Assembly: GCF_001592365.1 (NCBI RefSeq)
Contig: NZ_BCWU01000002.1
Location: 372,001-436,000, forward strand
DNA: 64,000 nt
Source: Gordonia hydrophobica NBRC 16057
GTDB taxonomy: Bacteria > Actinomycetota > Actinomycetes > Mycobacteriales > Mycobacteriaceae
Reading direction: 5' to 3'
Under the pieces are notes generated by a model. That model ran no database searches. It was not told the origin of the DNA and saw only the letters and a list, made by a program, of their open reading frames with translations. Below, piece after piece: positions 34,412 to 43,534 of the stretch. The position numbers and the translations under genes were made by a program. Numbering within the stretch: the first letter of the stretch is position 1; each line of letters opens with the position of its first letter.

Positions 34412-36109
34412 ATGCAGCACCCCGACAACGGCGTCGACATCGAATCCGATTCGCCCACAATCGATCCGACGGCCCGCGCAGACTACGTCGCCCACGGGTG
34501 GTGGCGTGAGCGCACCCTGATCGACGACCTCGGCGACCATGCGGGCAGTCGCGGCGACAAACCCGCGATCATCGCGCACCGCGCCGTCGACGGCACCACA
34601 ACCCTCACCTACGCCGAGCTCGCCGCGACCGTCGACCGTTACGCGGCCGCGCTCCTGGATCTCGGGGTCCGACCCGGCGACATCGTCTCGTTCCAGCTCC
34701 CGAACTGGTGGCAGGTCAGCGCCTTGCACCTCGCAGCGGGACGGATCGGCGCCGTGACCAACGCGATCCTGCCGATCCTCCGACACCGGGAGCTCGGCTT
34801 CATCCTCGGCAGGCTGCGGTCGACGGTCTTCGTCACCGCGAGAACGCACAACGGGTTCGACTACGCCGCAATGGCCGCCGAGGTCGCCGCGGGCATCGAC
34901 GGACTCGACCACGTCTTCGCCATCGGCCCGGGGCCGTTGCCCGACGGTGTCGCATCATTCGACGCGTTCTTCGACGACCCCGCGCATGCCGCGGCCCACC
35001 CGCGCGCCGAGCTCGACCGCCTGCGCCCCGACCCCGATGCGATCTCGCAGATCCAGTTCACCTCGGGAACCACCGGTGAGCCCAAGGGCGTGGTCCACAC
35101 GTGGAACACGGTGTACGCCGGGTTCATGCCGTCGGTCGTCGCCCTCGGCCTGACCGCCGACGACGTCCCGCTCGGCTTCTCCCCGCTCGCTCACACGACG
35201 GGTTTCTACACCGCGGTGTCGATGCCGATCTGCCTGGGCCAGACAGTGATCCTGCAGGACCTGTGGGATCCGGACGTCACGCTACGACTCGCCGACGAGT
35301 TCGGTGGGACCTGAGCCCTTGCGGCGACGCCGTTCGTCGTCGACCTCTGCGCCGCCGCCGAGCGATCCGGCCGTCGGCCGCGCACCCTGCGCCGGATCAG
35401 CTCGGCCGGCGCACCGATCCCGCCGTCGTTGATCGCCCGCGCTCGACAAGCGCTCGACGCGCAGGTGTTCGCCGTCTGGGGCATGACCGAAGTCGGCGCG
35501 CTGACCTCCACTCTCGCCTCCGACGCGCCCGACCGCGCCGCACGCAGCGACGGTCGCCCGATGGCGTGGAACGAACTCCGGATCTTCGGTGACGGCACCG
35601 ACGAGGCCCCGCGCGGCACGGTGGGGCGACTCGCCGCGCGCGGTGCGTCGGTACTGGTCACCTACTTCCAGCGCCCGGATCTGTTCGCGGCGTCGTTCAT
35701 CGTCGACGACTGGTTCGACACCGGCGATCTCGCCGTGATGGACGACGACGGGTACATCCGGATCGCCGGTCGCTCGAAGGACCTGGTGATCCGCGGCGGC
35801 GAGAACATCCCGGTCGTCGAGGTCGAAGGGCTGCTGCTCGAGCATCCCGACGTCGACGAGATCAGCATCGTCGGTGTCCCCGACGACCGCCTCGGTGAGC
35901 GGGCGGCTGCCGTCGTCGTGCCCACTGATCGGGCAGCGCCGCCGACGCTCGCCGACCTGACCGAGTTCCTCGCGCGCAAGCAGACGGCGAAGCAGTTCTG
36001 GCCCGAGTACCTGACCGTCGTCGACGCACTCCCCCGCACCGCCACCGGCAAGATCCAGAAGTTCCGTGTCCTCGAACTCGTCTCCCTTGAAGGAGGGCAG
36101 CCGTCATGA
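34412..36109 (+). pseudogene. acyl-CoA/cyclohexanecarboxylate-CoA ligase-type AMP-forming enzyme interrupted by an in-frame TGA
   Basis: The frame encodes 565 codons of an AMP-forming acid-CoA ligase. Codon 301 (35312-35314) is TGA, after LADEFGGT, and the frame continues cleanly with ALAATPFVVDL. Motifs lie on both sides: the P-loop QIQFTSGTTGEPKG before the stop, then VWGMTEVGA, DDWFDTGD, GYIRIAGRSKDLVIRGGENI and the catalytic Lys of PRTATGKIQKF after it. Trp (TGG) changed to TGA is the simplest explanation. The last codons overlap the next gene in an ATGA junction, so translation is expected to be coupled. A terminated product would be an inactive 300-residue half. Confidence 0.82.
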
Positions 36110-38136
36110 CCGCACATCCACGACTCCTCGAACCGCTGCAAATCCGCGACATCACCGTGCGCAACCGCATGGTGATGGGTGCGATGCACACCCGTCTCGA
36201 GACCCTCGACAGGCCGGTGGAGCGGCTCGTGGAGTTCTACCGCGCCCGCGCGAAGGGCGAGATCGGGCTGATCCTGACCGGCGGCTTCGCACCGCATCCG
36301 GACGGCCGGATGGATCCGGAGAGCGGCGTCCTGGACTCCCCCGAGGCGATCGTCGAAGGCGGTCACCGCGAGATCACCCGCGCCGTGCACGACGAAGGCG
36401 CCACCATCGTCCTGCAGATCCTCCATGCCGGCCGCTACGCCAAGGTGCCCGGGTGCGTCGGGCCGACCGATGAACGTGCTCGCATCAACCGATTCGTGCC
36501 GCGGACTCTCGCCACCGACGAGGTCTGGGATGTCGTCGATCAGTTCGTCACGACCGCCCGACTGGCCCGCGAGGCGGGCTACGACGGCGTCGAGATCATG
36601 GGGTCGGAGGGCTACCTGCTCAACGAGTTCATCGCCGAACGCACCAACACCCGGACCGACGAGTGGGGCGGCGACCGCGACGGCCGGTTCAAACTGCCCC
36701 TCGAGATCGTGCGTGCCGTGCGCGCCGCGGTCGGACCCGATTTCCTGGTGGTGTACCGGATCTCGTCGATCGATCTGGTGTCGGGCGGGCTGACCGCCGA
36801 CGACGTCGCCGAATTGGCGCGCCGCGTCGAGCAGACGGGCGCCGACATCATCAACACCGGAATCGGCTGGCACGAGTCGACGGTGCCGACCATCGCCGCG
36901 AGCGTTCCCCGCGCAGCATGGGCGTTCGCCACCCGTCTGGTGAAAGACGCGGTGAGCGTCCCGGTCATCGCCTCGAACCGGATCAACATGCCCGACGTCG
37001 CCGAGGATCTCCTGGTCGACGGCGTGGCCGATCTCGTGTCGATGGCGCGGCCGCTGCTCGCCGATCCGGAGTTCGCCAAGAAGGTCCGCGAGGAGCGAAC
37101 CGACGAGATCTGCACGTGCATCGGCTGCAATCAGGCGTGCCTCGACGCGATCTTCACCGATCGCGCGGCGACGTGCATGGTGAACCCGAAGGCCGGACGC
37201 GAGCTCGACTTCCTGCTCCCGATGCCGACGATCCGACGACGTGTGGCCGTCGTCGGCGCGGGCCCCGCCGGTCTGGCGTACTCGGTCAACGCCGCCGAAC
37301 GAGGTCATCTGGTGACTCTGTTCGACGGCAGCGACCAGATCGGCGGCCAGCTCAACATGGCGCGGCAGGTCCCCGGCAAGAACGAGTTCAACGAGGCCCT
37401 CCGCTACTTCCGGACGCGCCTGGCAGGGTTGGGCGTCGAGATGCGGCTCGGCACCGTCGCCGGCGTCGCGGAGCTGGCAGGCTTCGACACCGTCGCGGTC
37501 GCCACGGGCGTCACACCGCGAATTCCAGCCATCGACGGCATCGACCATCCCAAGGTCATGACCTACATCGACGTGCTGACCGGTGCCAAGACGCCCGGAG
37601 ACTCCGTCGCGATCATCGGAGCGGGCGGCATCGGCTTCGACGTCGCCGAGTTCCTCCTCGGCGACGAGAAGGAGTCGGTGGACCCGCACGCCTTCGCCGA
37701 GGCGTGGATGGTCGACCAGTCTCTCGCCCGTCCGGGCGGCCTCCTCGCCGAAGCGCGCCGCGAGTCGGGCCCGGCATCGCACGCGATCACCCTGATGCAG
37801 CGCAAGCCGGAGCGACTCGGTCGGAATCTCGGCAAATCGACCGGCTGGATCCTCAAGAGCCGCCTCGTCCACGCCGGCATGTCGGAGGTGGCGGGCGCCA
37901 CCTATCTGCGGATCGACGACGAGGGCCTGCACTACAGCGTCGACGGCGACGCCCACGTCCTCGACGTCGACACCGTCATCGTCTGCGCCGGGCAGGTCAG
38001 CGAACGCACCCTCTACGACGAGCTCGTGGCCGCAGGCGTCGAACCCGTCCTCATCGGCGGCGCCCACACGGCAGGCGAACTCGACGCCGTCGCCGCGATC
38101 GGGCAGGCCACCCGCGCTGCCTACGAACTCACCTGA
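36106..38136 (+). CDS. NADH:flavin oxidoreductase, 2,4-dienoyl-CoA reductase (FadH) type
   Basis: This 676-residue protein has an old-yellow-enzyme-like FMN barrel (1-350), four Cys ligands for a 4Fe-4S cluster (CTCIGCNQACLD then ATCMVNP, about residues 335-365), and a C-terminal FAD/NAD domain (VAVVGAGPAGLAYS near 385; VAIIGAGGIGFDVAEF near 510). This is the layout of bacterial dienoyl-CoA reductase FadH and trimethylamine dehydrogenase relatives. It probably reduces a dienoyl-CoA or ring-derived enoyl-CoA. Its ATG overlaps the CoA-ligase stop (ATGA). Confidence 0.9.
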   Translation: MTAHPRLLEPLQIRDITVRNRMVMGAMHTRLETLDRPVERLVEFYRARAKGEIGLILTGGFAPHPDGRMDPESGVLDSPEAIVEGGHREITRAVHDEGATIVLQILHAGRYAKVPGCVGPTDERARINRFVPRTLATDEVWDVVDQFVTTARLAREAGYDGVEIMGSEGYLLNEFIAERTNTRTDEWGGDRDGRFKLPLEIVRAVRAAVGPDFLVVYRISSIDLVSGGLTADDVAELARRVEQTGADIINTGIGWHESTVPTIAASVPRAAWAFATRLVKDAVSVPVIASNRINMPDVAEDLLVDGVADLVSMARPLLADPEFAKKVREERTDEICTCIGCNQACLDAIFTDRAATCMVNPKAGRELDFLLPMPTIRRRVAVVGAGPAGLAYSVNAAERGHLVTLFDGSDQIGGQLNMARQVPGKNEFNEALRYFRTRLAGLGVEMRLGTVAGVAELAGFDTVAVATGVTPRIPAIDGIDHPKVMTYIDVLTGAKTPGDSVAIIGAGGIGFDVAEFLLGDEKESVDPHAFAEAWMVDQSLARPGGLLAEARRESGPASHAITLMQRKPERLGRNLGKSTGWILKSRLVHAGMSEVAGATYLRIDDEGLHYSVDGDAHVLDVDTVIVCAGQVSERTLYDELVAAGVEPVLIGGAHTAGELDAVAAIGQATRAAYELT

Positions 38137-38161
38137 CATCTCCACCCGAAAGGACTCCACC

Positions 38162-38950
38162 ATGCAGTTCGACAGCTATCAACGACTTCTGTTCGAGCGC
38201 CGCGAGAACGGCGTTCTGCTCATCACCATCAACCGACCCGAGAAGCACAACGCCGCCGACTCGGCGATGCTCGCCGAGTTCACGCGCGTCTGGAAAGACG
38301 TCGCCGCCGACGAGGCCACGCGCGCCGTCGTCATCACCGGAGCCGGCCGCGCCTTCTCCGCGGGCGGCGACCTGAGCGAGGAGATCGACAAGCTCGACGA
38401 CTTCCCCTCGGTGGTGAAGACGCTCGAGGAGGCCCGCGGCCTCGTCGCAGGCATGGTCGAGTGCGACAAGCCGGTGGTCTCCGCGATCAACGGCGCCGCG
38501 GCGGGAGCCGGTCTCGCGATCGCGCTGCTGTCCGACATCAGCATCATCGGCGAGGACGTCGCCTTCACCGACGGCCATGTGAAGATCGGGCTCGCGGCGG
38601 GCGATCACTCCGTCATCATCTGGCCGCTCCTGTGCGGCATGGCGAAGGCGAAGTACCTGCTCTTGACCGCCGACCGCATCGACGGCCGCGAGGCCGAGCG
38701 GATCGGCCTGGTCAGCAAGGCGGTCCCGCGCGAGGAGGTCCTCACCGAAGCCCTGCGCATCGCCGACCAGTTGGCCCGCAGTCCGCGCTACGCGGTCCAG
38801 TGGACCAAGCATGCGCTGAACAACTGGTTGCGGCTGGCCATGCCGTCGTTCGAGGCGTCGCTCGGTCTGGAGATGTTGACGTTCTTCTCGCCGGATGCGA
38901 AAGAAGGCATGTCGGCGTTCTTGGAACGCCGACATGCCCAGTTCGAGTGA
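38162..38950 (+). CDS. enoyl-CoA hydratase/isomerase family protein
   Basis: This 262-residue crotonase-fold enzyme has the oxyanion-hole segment AGRAFSAGGDL and the stretch GAAAGAGLAIALLSDI, followed by DGHVKIGLAAGDHSVIIWPLL. At the second catalytic position the usual Glu of PE...G is not evident (HVKIGLAAGD), so the activity may be a hydratase, isomerase or C-C hydrolase. It lies 25 bases after the FadH-like gene in the same operon. The preferred substrate is unknown. Confidence 0.85.
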   Translation: MQFDSYQRLLFERRENGVLLITINRPEKHNAADSAMLAEFTRVWKDVAADEATRAVVITGAGRAFSAGGDLSEEIDKLDDFPSVVKTLEEARGLVAGMVECDKPVVSAINGAAAGAGLAIALLSDISIIGEDVAFTDGHVKIGLAAGDHSVIIWPLLCGMAKAKYLLLTADRIDGREAERIGLVSKAVPREEVLTEALRIADQLARSPRYAVQWTKHALNNWLRLAMPSFEASLGLEMLTFFSPDAKEGMSAFLERRHAQFE

Positions 38951-38981
38951 CCGACCGAACCCTGCACCGCAAGGAGAGATG

Positions 38982-39779
38982 ATGACTGAGAACCTCAACG
39001 ACCGTCTGCTCTGGGACGCCGACGACGGCGTCGTGCGCATCACCCTGGCCCGGCCCGACCGCGGAAACGCCCTCGACCTCGCGATGGCCCGCGCCTTCCG
39101 CGAGGCGACCGAACGCGTGCGAGTCGGCGCGGCGCGCGGCGAGCTCCGCGTCGTCGTCCTCGATGCGCAGGGCAAGCTGTTCTGCGTCGGTGGCGACCTC
39201 GAGGAGTTCGTCGACGCCGACGACCGCTCCGCGAACATCGTCGAGACCGCCGACGAACTGCACGCGGGCATCGAGATCCTGCACACCGTCCCGGTGCCGG
39301 TGGTCAGCGTGATTCAGGGTTCCGCCGCGGGCGGCGGACTCGGGATCGCCCTCACCGGCGACATCGTGCTGGCCTCCGCGGAGGCGAAGCTCCGCGTGGC
39401 GTACAGCGCGGCGGGCCTGTCGCCCGACTGCGGCACCACGTGGGTGCTGGCGCGCAGGCTCGGCACCGCCAGAGCACTCGACCTCGCCCTCACCAACCGG
39501 TTCTTGACCGCCGACGAGGCGCAGGCATGGGGACTCATCAGTCGATCCGTACCGGCCGACGCGCTCGCCGCGACGGCGGCCGAGGTGATCGACACCCTGC
39601 GAACCGGGTCGACCCCCGCGCAGGCGGCGATCAAGAATCTGATGACCAGCGCCGACGAGACGTCGTTGCGGATCCAGTTGCAGCGCGAAGCGGCGACGAT
39701 CGGGCGGATCGTCGACGGCGACGACGCCGTCGAGGGCATGACCGCGTTCCTCGAGAAGCGCGTGCCCCGGTTCGCCTAG
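38982..39779 (+). CDS. enoyl-CoA hydratase/isomerase family protein
   Basis: This 265-residue crotonase-fold protein has GKLFCVGGDLEEF (oxyanion hole), GSAAGGGLGIALTGDIVLA and YSAAGLSPDCGTTW. In the last motif Asp stands where hydratases often have Glu, as in ring-opening or isomerase members such as PaaG-like enzymes (SPDGG.. type). AAGGAG (38971-38976) lies 5 bases before ATG 38982. It closes the operon; a convergent TetR gene follows 26 bases on. Confidence 0.85.
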   Translation: MTENLNDRLLWDADDGVVRITLARPDRGNALDLAMARAFREATERVRVGAARGELRVVVLDAQGKLFCVGGDLEEFVDADDRSANIVETADELHAGIEILHTVPVPVVSVIQGSAAGGGLGIALTGDIVLASAEAKLRVAYSAAGLSPDCGTTWVLARRLGTARALDLALTNRFLTADEAQAWGLISRSVPADALAATAAEVIDTLRTGSTPAQAAIKNLMTSADETSLRIQLQREAATIGRIVDGDDAVEGMTAFLEKRVPRFA

Positions 39780-39805
39780 ACGACCGACCGCGGCCGCGCT
39801 ACGAC

Positions 39806-40453
39806 TCAGCCGAAGAGTCGCAGCGCGGCCGCAACCGTGTCGGCCCGCAGTTCCGGCGAGCTCTCTGACCGTGCCTCCGGGCGCAACCAGACCGACGCCT
39901 GGTTGAGGATGCCGTGCAGGCACTGCAGGGTGACGTTGAGGTTGGGAACCGAGAACTCGCCGTCGGCGATGCCGCGCTCGGCCACCGTGCGGAACACCTC
40001 GTCGTGCCGCCGACGCATGTCTTTCATCGGCTCTTCAAAGGCCTCGGGCCACGCGCGCGGCCACGAGAAGGCCGCGGCGACCTCGGGGGCCGTCTCCGTC
40101 AGAATGAGGATCTGCTCGTCGATCAGCGCGGCGAGCATCTCACGCGCGGGTACCTCGCCGACGGCTTCCTCACGGGCCCGCAGGCGTCGGAGCACTTCTT
40201 GGGTCAGCGCCTCGAGCGCTTCCGCCACCAGCTCGTCTTTGGACGAGAAGTAGTGATAGAGCGTCGCTTTCGCGATATCTGTCTGCTCGGCGACGTCTTC
40301 CAGACTCATCCCCGAGTACCCGACATCGGCCAGCACGGTGTTCGCGACCTTGATGATCTCGGCTTTCCTGCGGTCGCGTCGACGGGAAACCCGCGTCGAG
40401 CCCTTGACCGGCTGCCCCTCACCGACGTCGGCGCTCAACCCACCACTCCTCAC
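39806..40453 (-). CDS. TetR-family regulator, probably of the acid-CoA operon
   Basis: This 215-residue protein has a basic N-terminal arm (SRRRDRRKAEIIKVA) and a TetR helix-turn-helix at about 49-70 (MSLEDVAEQTDIAKATLYHYFSSKDEL). GTG 40453 and TTG 40438 are possible starts; neither has a clear ribosome site. It is convergent with the acid-CoA operon, whose promoter has inverted repeats at 33496-33531. Its ligand is likely an acyl-CoA of that pathway; that link is an inference from position. Confidence 0.8.
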   Translation of the reverse strand: MRSGGLSADVGEGQPVKGSTRVSRRRDRRKAEIIKVANTVLADVGYSGMSLEDVAEQTDIAKATLYHYFSSKDELVAEALEALTQEVLRRLRAREEAVGEVPAREMLAALIDEQILILTETAPEVAAAFSWPRAWPEAFEEPMKDMRRRHDEVFRTVAERGIADGEFSVPNLNVTLQCLHGILNQASVWLRPEARSESSPELRADTVAAALRLFG

Positions 40454-40750
40454 CAGTTCTGATACCCGTCCAGAGTACTAGGGCGTGCCGGGGCCGCGGC
40501 AGGAGGAACGGTCCGAGACCGGTGACGAGCCTCGACTACCCGACGAGGGCTCGGCAGTCGCGCGCCACCCCTTCGGCATGCGGGTGTGAGCTCGCGCGAA
40601 CCGGGAGGCCGTGCCGGATCGCATGAGCCTGATGGATCGCACGCGCGACCATGCTCACGGTTCGCCACAACGATGTCAGCACTGCCAGTCCTCCTCATTC
40701 CGCGGGACGCATGGGTGTATCGGCGAAGCTCTCAGCTCCGCCCACGCGTC
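40454..40750. other. intergenic region between two TetR genes
   Basis: This 297-base stretch lies between divergently read TetR genes. It has no supported gene; open frames across it lack ribosome sites. The only structure seen is the partly inverted GC-rich stretch GAGCCTCGACTACCC...GAGGGCTCGG near 40528-40556. The regulatory repeats of the plus-strand TetR gene follow at 40751. Confidence 0.4.
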
Positions 40751-40777
40751 GTATACCGACCTGTATACCACTATACT
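40751..40777 (+). promoter_or_regulatory. autoregulatory operator and leaderless promoter of a TetR gene
   Basis: GTATACcgacctGTATAC (40751-40768) is a repeat of a six-base palindrome, directly followed by a -10 box TATACT (40772-40777) that lies exactly 7 bases before ATG 40785. A repressor bound here would shut off its own leaderless promoter. Confidence 0.65.
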
Positions 40778-40784
40778 CACCTGT

Positions 40785-41366
40785 ATGGCTATCGACGTGC
40801 AACCCCGGACTCTCACCCCTGCGGCGCGCGCGATCCTCGACTCGGCCGCACGGCTGTTCTATGCGGAGGGCATCAACTCGGTCGGTGTCGACACCATCGC
40901 CGCCGACGCCGGCGTGACGAAGAAGACGCTGTACGACCAGTTCGGGTCCAAAGCCGCCGTCGTCGTCGCCTACCTGACCGAACGGGACGAACGCTTCCGC
41001 GAGTGGGTCGATGCGTCGATCGCGAAGGAGTCGTCGGCCGATGCCAAGGTTCTCGCGGTGTTCGACGCGCTGAGCTCGTGGATGAATGCCAACAGTTTCC
41101 GCGGCTGCGCCTTCGTCCACGCTCACAGCGAGCTGATCGGCGACCCGGACCACCCGGCCCACGCCGTGATCCGGTCGGAGAAGGTCTGGTTGCGCGAGCT
41201 CTTCGAGGAGCTCGTCGGCGCCCGCCCGAGCCCCGACGCACCCAGCCTCGCGGTCCAGCTCGTCACCTTGATCGAAGGGGCCAGCATCATGCGCTCGATC
41301 TCGGACGTCTCCGATGCGATCCCCGACGCGCGAGCAGCCGCGGCCACTCTGCTGCGCAACCGCTGA
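40785..41366 (+). CDS. TetR-family regulator, autoregulated
   Basis: The protein (193 residues) begins with a TetR DNA-binding region (about 36-58: VGVDTIAADAGVTKKTLYDQF) and a short C-terminal half with CAFVHAHSEL, a form often found in regulators of exporters or monooxygenases. ATG 40785 has no ribosome site but has a -10 box 7 bases upstream. GTATAC repeats overlap the promoter. It is convergent with the flavin monooxygenase gene, so its target may be itself plus distant genes. Confidence 0.87.
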   Translation: MAIDVQPRTLTPAARAILDSAARLFYAEGINSVGVDTIAADAGVTKKTLYDQFGSKAAVVVAYLTERDERFREWVDASIAKESSADAKVLAVFDALSSWMNANSFRGCAFVHAHSELIGDPDHPAHAVIRSEKVWLRELFEELVGARPSPDAPSLAVQLVTLIEGASIMRSISDVSDAIPDARAAAATLLRNR

Positions 41367-41398
41367 TCCGGCCGCCCCACCCGGCGCCGACAGACCCG

Positions 41399-41465
41399 AA
41401 ACGCCCTGGGCGTCGACGTTCGCTCAGGGTTGAAGTCCTAGCGAATATCGACGCCCAGGGCGTTT
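41399..41465. terminator. long two-way hairpin between convergent genes
   Basis: Arms of 26 bases (41399-41424 and 41440-41465) with two mismatches enclose a 15-base loop. It lies between the stops of the TetR gene and the flavin monooxygenase gene and can fold on either transcript, so it should act in both directions. Confidence 0.75.
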
Positions 41466-41496
41466 GACGTGCCTGCGCGGGCGAGCGCGCCGTCCG

Positions 41497-43335
41497 TCAG
41501 CTCAGGTGGTGCACCTCCTGCAGGCCGTAGACGGGGGTGTCGAGGCCCTCGAAGCGGGCCTTGAGCTGGAGCGCCAGGTACAGGGAGTAGTGGCGCGACT
41601 GGTGCAGATTGCCGCCGTGGAACCAGAGGCCGGGCTGCTGGGTGGGCTTCCACATGTTGCGCTGCTCGCCCTCCCACGGGCCCGGATCCTTGGTGGTGTC
41701 GGAGCCGAGGCCCCACACCTTGCCGACGCGGTCGGCGATCTCCTGGCCCATCAGATCCGCGGCCCAGCCGTTCATGGAGCCGTAGCCGGTGGCGTAGACG
41801 ACGACGTCCGCGGGCAGCTCGGTGCCGTCGTCGAGCACCACCGAGTTCTCCGTCAGATGGTCGACGCCGCCGTGCGCCAGCTTGATGGTGCCGTCGGCGA
41901 CCAGCTCGCACGCGCCGACGTCGATGTAGTAGCCCGAGCCGCGCCGCAGATACTTCATGAACAGGCCCGAGTCGTCGTCGCCGAAGTCGAGGTCGAACCC
42001 CGCATCCTCCAGTCGCTGGTAGTAGTCCTTGTCGCGCTCGCGGATCTCGTCGTACAGCGGGATCTGGAACTGGTGCATGATCTTGTACGGCAGCGACGCG
42101 AAGGTCATGTCGGCCTTCTTGGTCGTCATGCCGTTCTGGACGGCCTGTTCTGAGTAGAGCGCGCCGAGGCCGATCTCCATCAGCGAGCTCGACCGGACGA
42201 TATGGGTCGACGATCGCTGGACCATCGTCGTGTCGATGCCCGACTCGACGAGCGCCTTGCAGATGTCGTGCGCCGAGTTGTTGGCACCGATGACCACGAC
42301 CTTCTTGCCGATGTAGCCGTCCGGTCCGGGGTGCTTGCTCGAGTGGTGCTGATCGCCCGCGAAGACGTCCTGGCCGGTGAAGTTCGGGACGTTGGCCTTG
42401 CCGGACATGCCGGTGGCGAGCACCAGTTGCGTCGGATGCAGCGTCATCGGCTCACCGTCGCGGACCACTTCGACGGTCCACTTGCCCGCCGCCTCGTCGT
42501 AGGTGGCCGACGTGCACTCGGTCTTGCTCCAGTACGGCACCTCCATCACCTTGGTGTAGAACTCCAGCCAGTCGCCGACCTTGTCCTTCGGCGCGAAGAC
42601 CGGCCAGTTGGCCGGGAACGGCAGGTATGGGAGGTGGTCGTACCAGACCGGATCGTGCAGGCACAGAGTCTTGTACCGGCCGCGCCACTGGTCGCCGGGA
42701 CGGTCGTGCTTGTCGACGACGATCGACGGGACGCCCAGCTGACGCAGTCGGGCGCCGAGCGCGATGCCGCCCTGCCCGCCGCCGATGACGAGGACGTACG
42801 GCTGGACGGCGCGCCCGAGCTCGGCTTCCTCGTCCTCGCGCTTCTCCGCCCACGACCGCGGGTCGGGGTCGCTGCCGTGCACGGCGCCCATCGGCCGCGA
42901 GAACCCGTTGCGCTCCTCGTGACCCTTCAGCTCCTGCAGGGTGGTGAGCAGCGTCCAGGCGCGGTCGACGCCGTCGGCGTCCTCGCGGATGCGCAGGTGG
43001 CCGTCGCCGCGGCCGCTCGCGGTCTCGAACTCGATGAACGCTTCGGCGACGCCGTCGGAGTCCGTCGCGTCCTCCGTGCGGGCGAAACCGCCGGCGGCGG
43101 TCTCCTGCTGCCGCTCGGACAGCATCGCGATGATCTGGTCGTGGCCTTCGACGGTCTTGAGGTTCCACGTGAACGAGACGAGGTCGCGCCAGTACGAGTC
43201 GGCGACGAACAGCTCGGCGACGGTCGTCGGATCGCCCGAGGCCAGCGCGGTGTTGAAGCGGCTGAGCCACGCGTCGATCCGCTCGCTGGGCGTTCGCGCC
43301 ACGGTCCCGGCCGGCCGGTCGATTGTCTGCGTCAT
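41497..43335 (-). CDS. flavin-containing monooxygenase with an N-terminal SnoaL-like domain
   Basis: This 612-residue protein has an NTF2/SnoaL-like N-terminal region (about 18-130: IDAWLSRFNTALASGDPTTVAELFVADSYWRD, given here as location) and a flavin monooxygenase C-terminal part. The FAD motif is VIGGGQGGIALGARL near 184; the NADP motif is VVVIGANNSAHDIC near 345. FTGQDVFAGDQHHSSKHP replaces the FxGxxxHxxxW fingerprint of classical Baeyer-Villiger enzymes. The substrate is unknown, possibly a ketone or indole-type compound. It is divergent from a GAF-type regulator that probably activates it, with four TTGCA sites between them. Confidence 0.85.
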   Translation of the reverse strand: MTQTIDRPAGTVARTPSERIDAWLSRFNTALASGDPTTVAELFVADSYWRDLVSFTWNLKTVEGHDQIIAMLSERQQETAAGGFARTEDATDSDGVAEAFIEFETASGRGDGHLRIREDADGVDRAWTLLTTLQELKGHEERNGFSRPMGAVHGSDPDPRSWAEKREDEEAELGRAVQPYVLVIGGGQGGIALGARLRQLGVPSIVVDKHDRPGDQWRGRYKTLCLHDPVWYDHLPYLPFPANWPVFAPKDKVGDWLEFYTKVMEVPYWSKTECTSATYDEAAGKWTVEVVRDGEPMTLHPTQLVLATGMSGKANVPNFTGQDVFAGDQHHSSKHPGPDGYIGKKVVVIGANNSAHDICKALVESGIDTTMVQRSSTHIVRSSSLMEIGLGALYSEQAVQNGMTTKKADMTFASLPYKIMHQFQIPLYDEIRERDKDYYQRLEDAGFDLDFGDDDSGLFMKYLRRGSGYYIDVGACELVADGTIKLAHGGVDHLTENSVVLDDGTELPADVVVYATGYGSMNGWAADLMGQEIADRVGKVWGLGSDTTKDPGPWEGEQRNMWKPTQQPGLWFHGGNLHQSRHYSLYLALQLKARFEGLDTPVYGLQEVHHLS

Positions 43336-43410
43336 GGGAGTGTCCTTTCACTGCCGGTTCATCACGTCTGTGATTCACAGCACACCCGATGCCAACTGTG
43401 ACGACAAGGG

Positions 43411-43455
43411 TTGCAGGGGGTTGCAACCACGCCCCGACGTTGCAGCGCATTGCAT
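43411..43455. promoter_or_regulatory. four phased TTGCA half-sites between monooxygenase and regulator
   Basis: TTGCA occurs at 43411, 43421, 43440 and 43450, so starts are 10, 19 and 10 bases apart, about one and two helical turns. The second is part of the perfect palindrome GGTTGCAACC (43419-43428). The cluster lies between the divergent starts and is the best candidate for binding by the GAF-type regulator. Confidence 0.5.
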
Positions 43456-43534
43456 CGTGCTTGACGCGCACGACCGCTGCGGCCACGCTGGGGTGACCAC
43501 TATGACGTGGAACACAGCGGCGAAAGGACGGGGC

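Noticed and set aside
35312..35314. TGA read as selenocysteine
   Set aside because: The enzyme family has no selenocysteine members, the site looks like a Trp position, and I see no suitable stem-loop or selenocysteine genes in the window.
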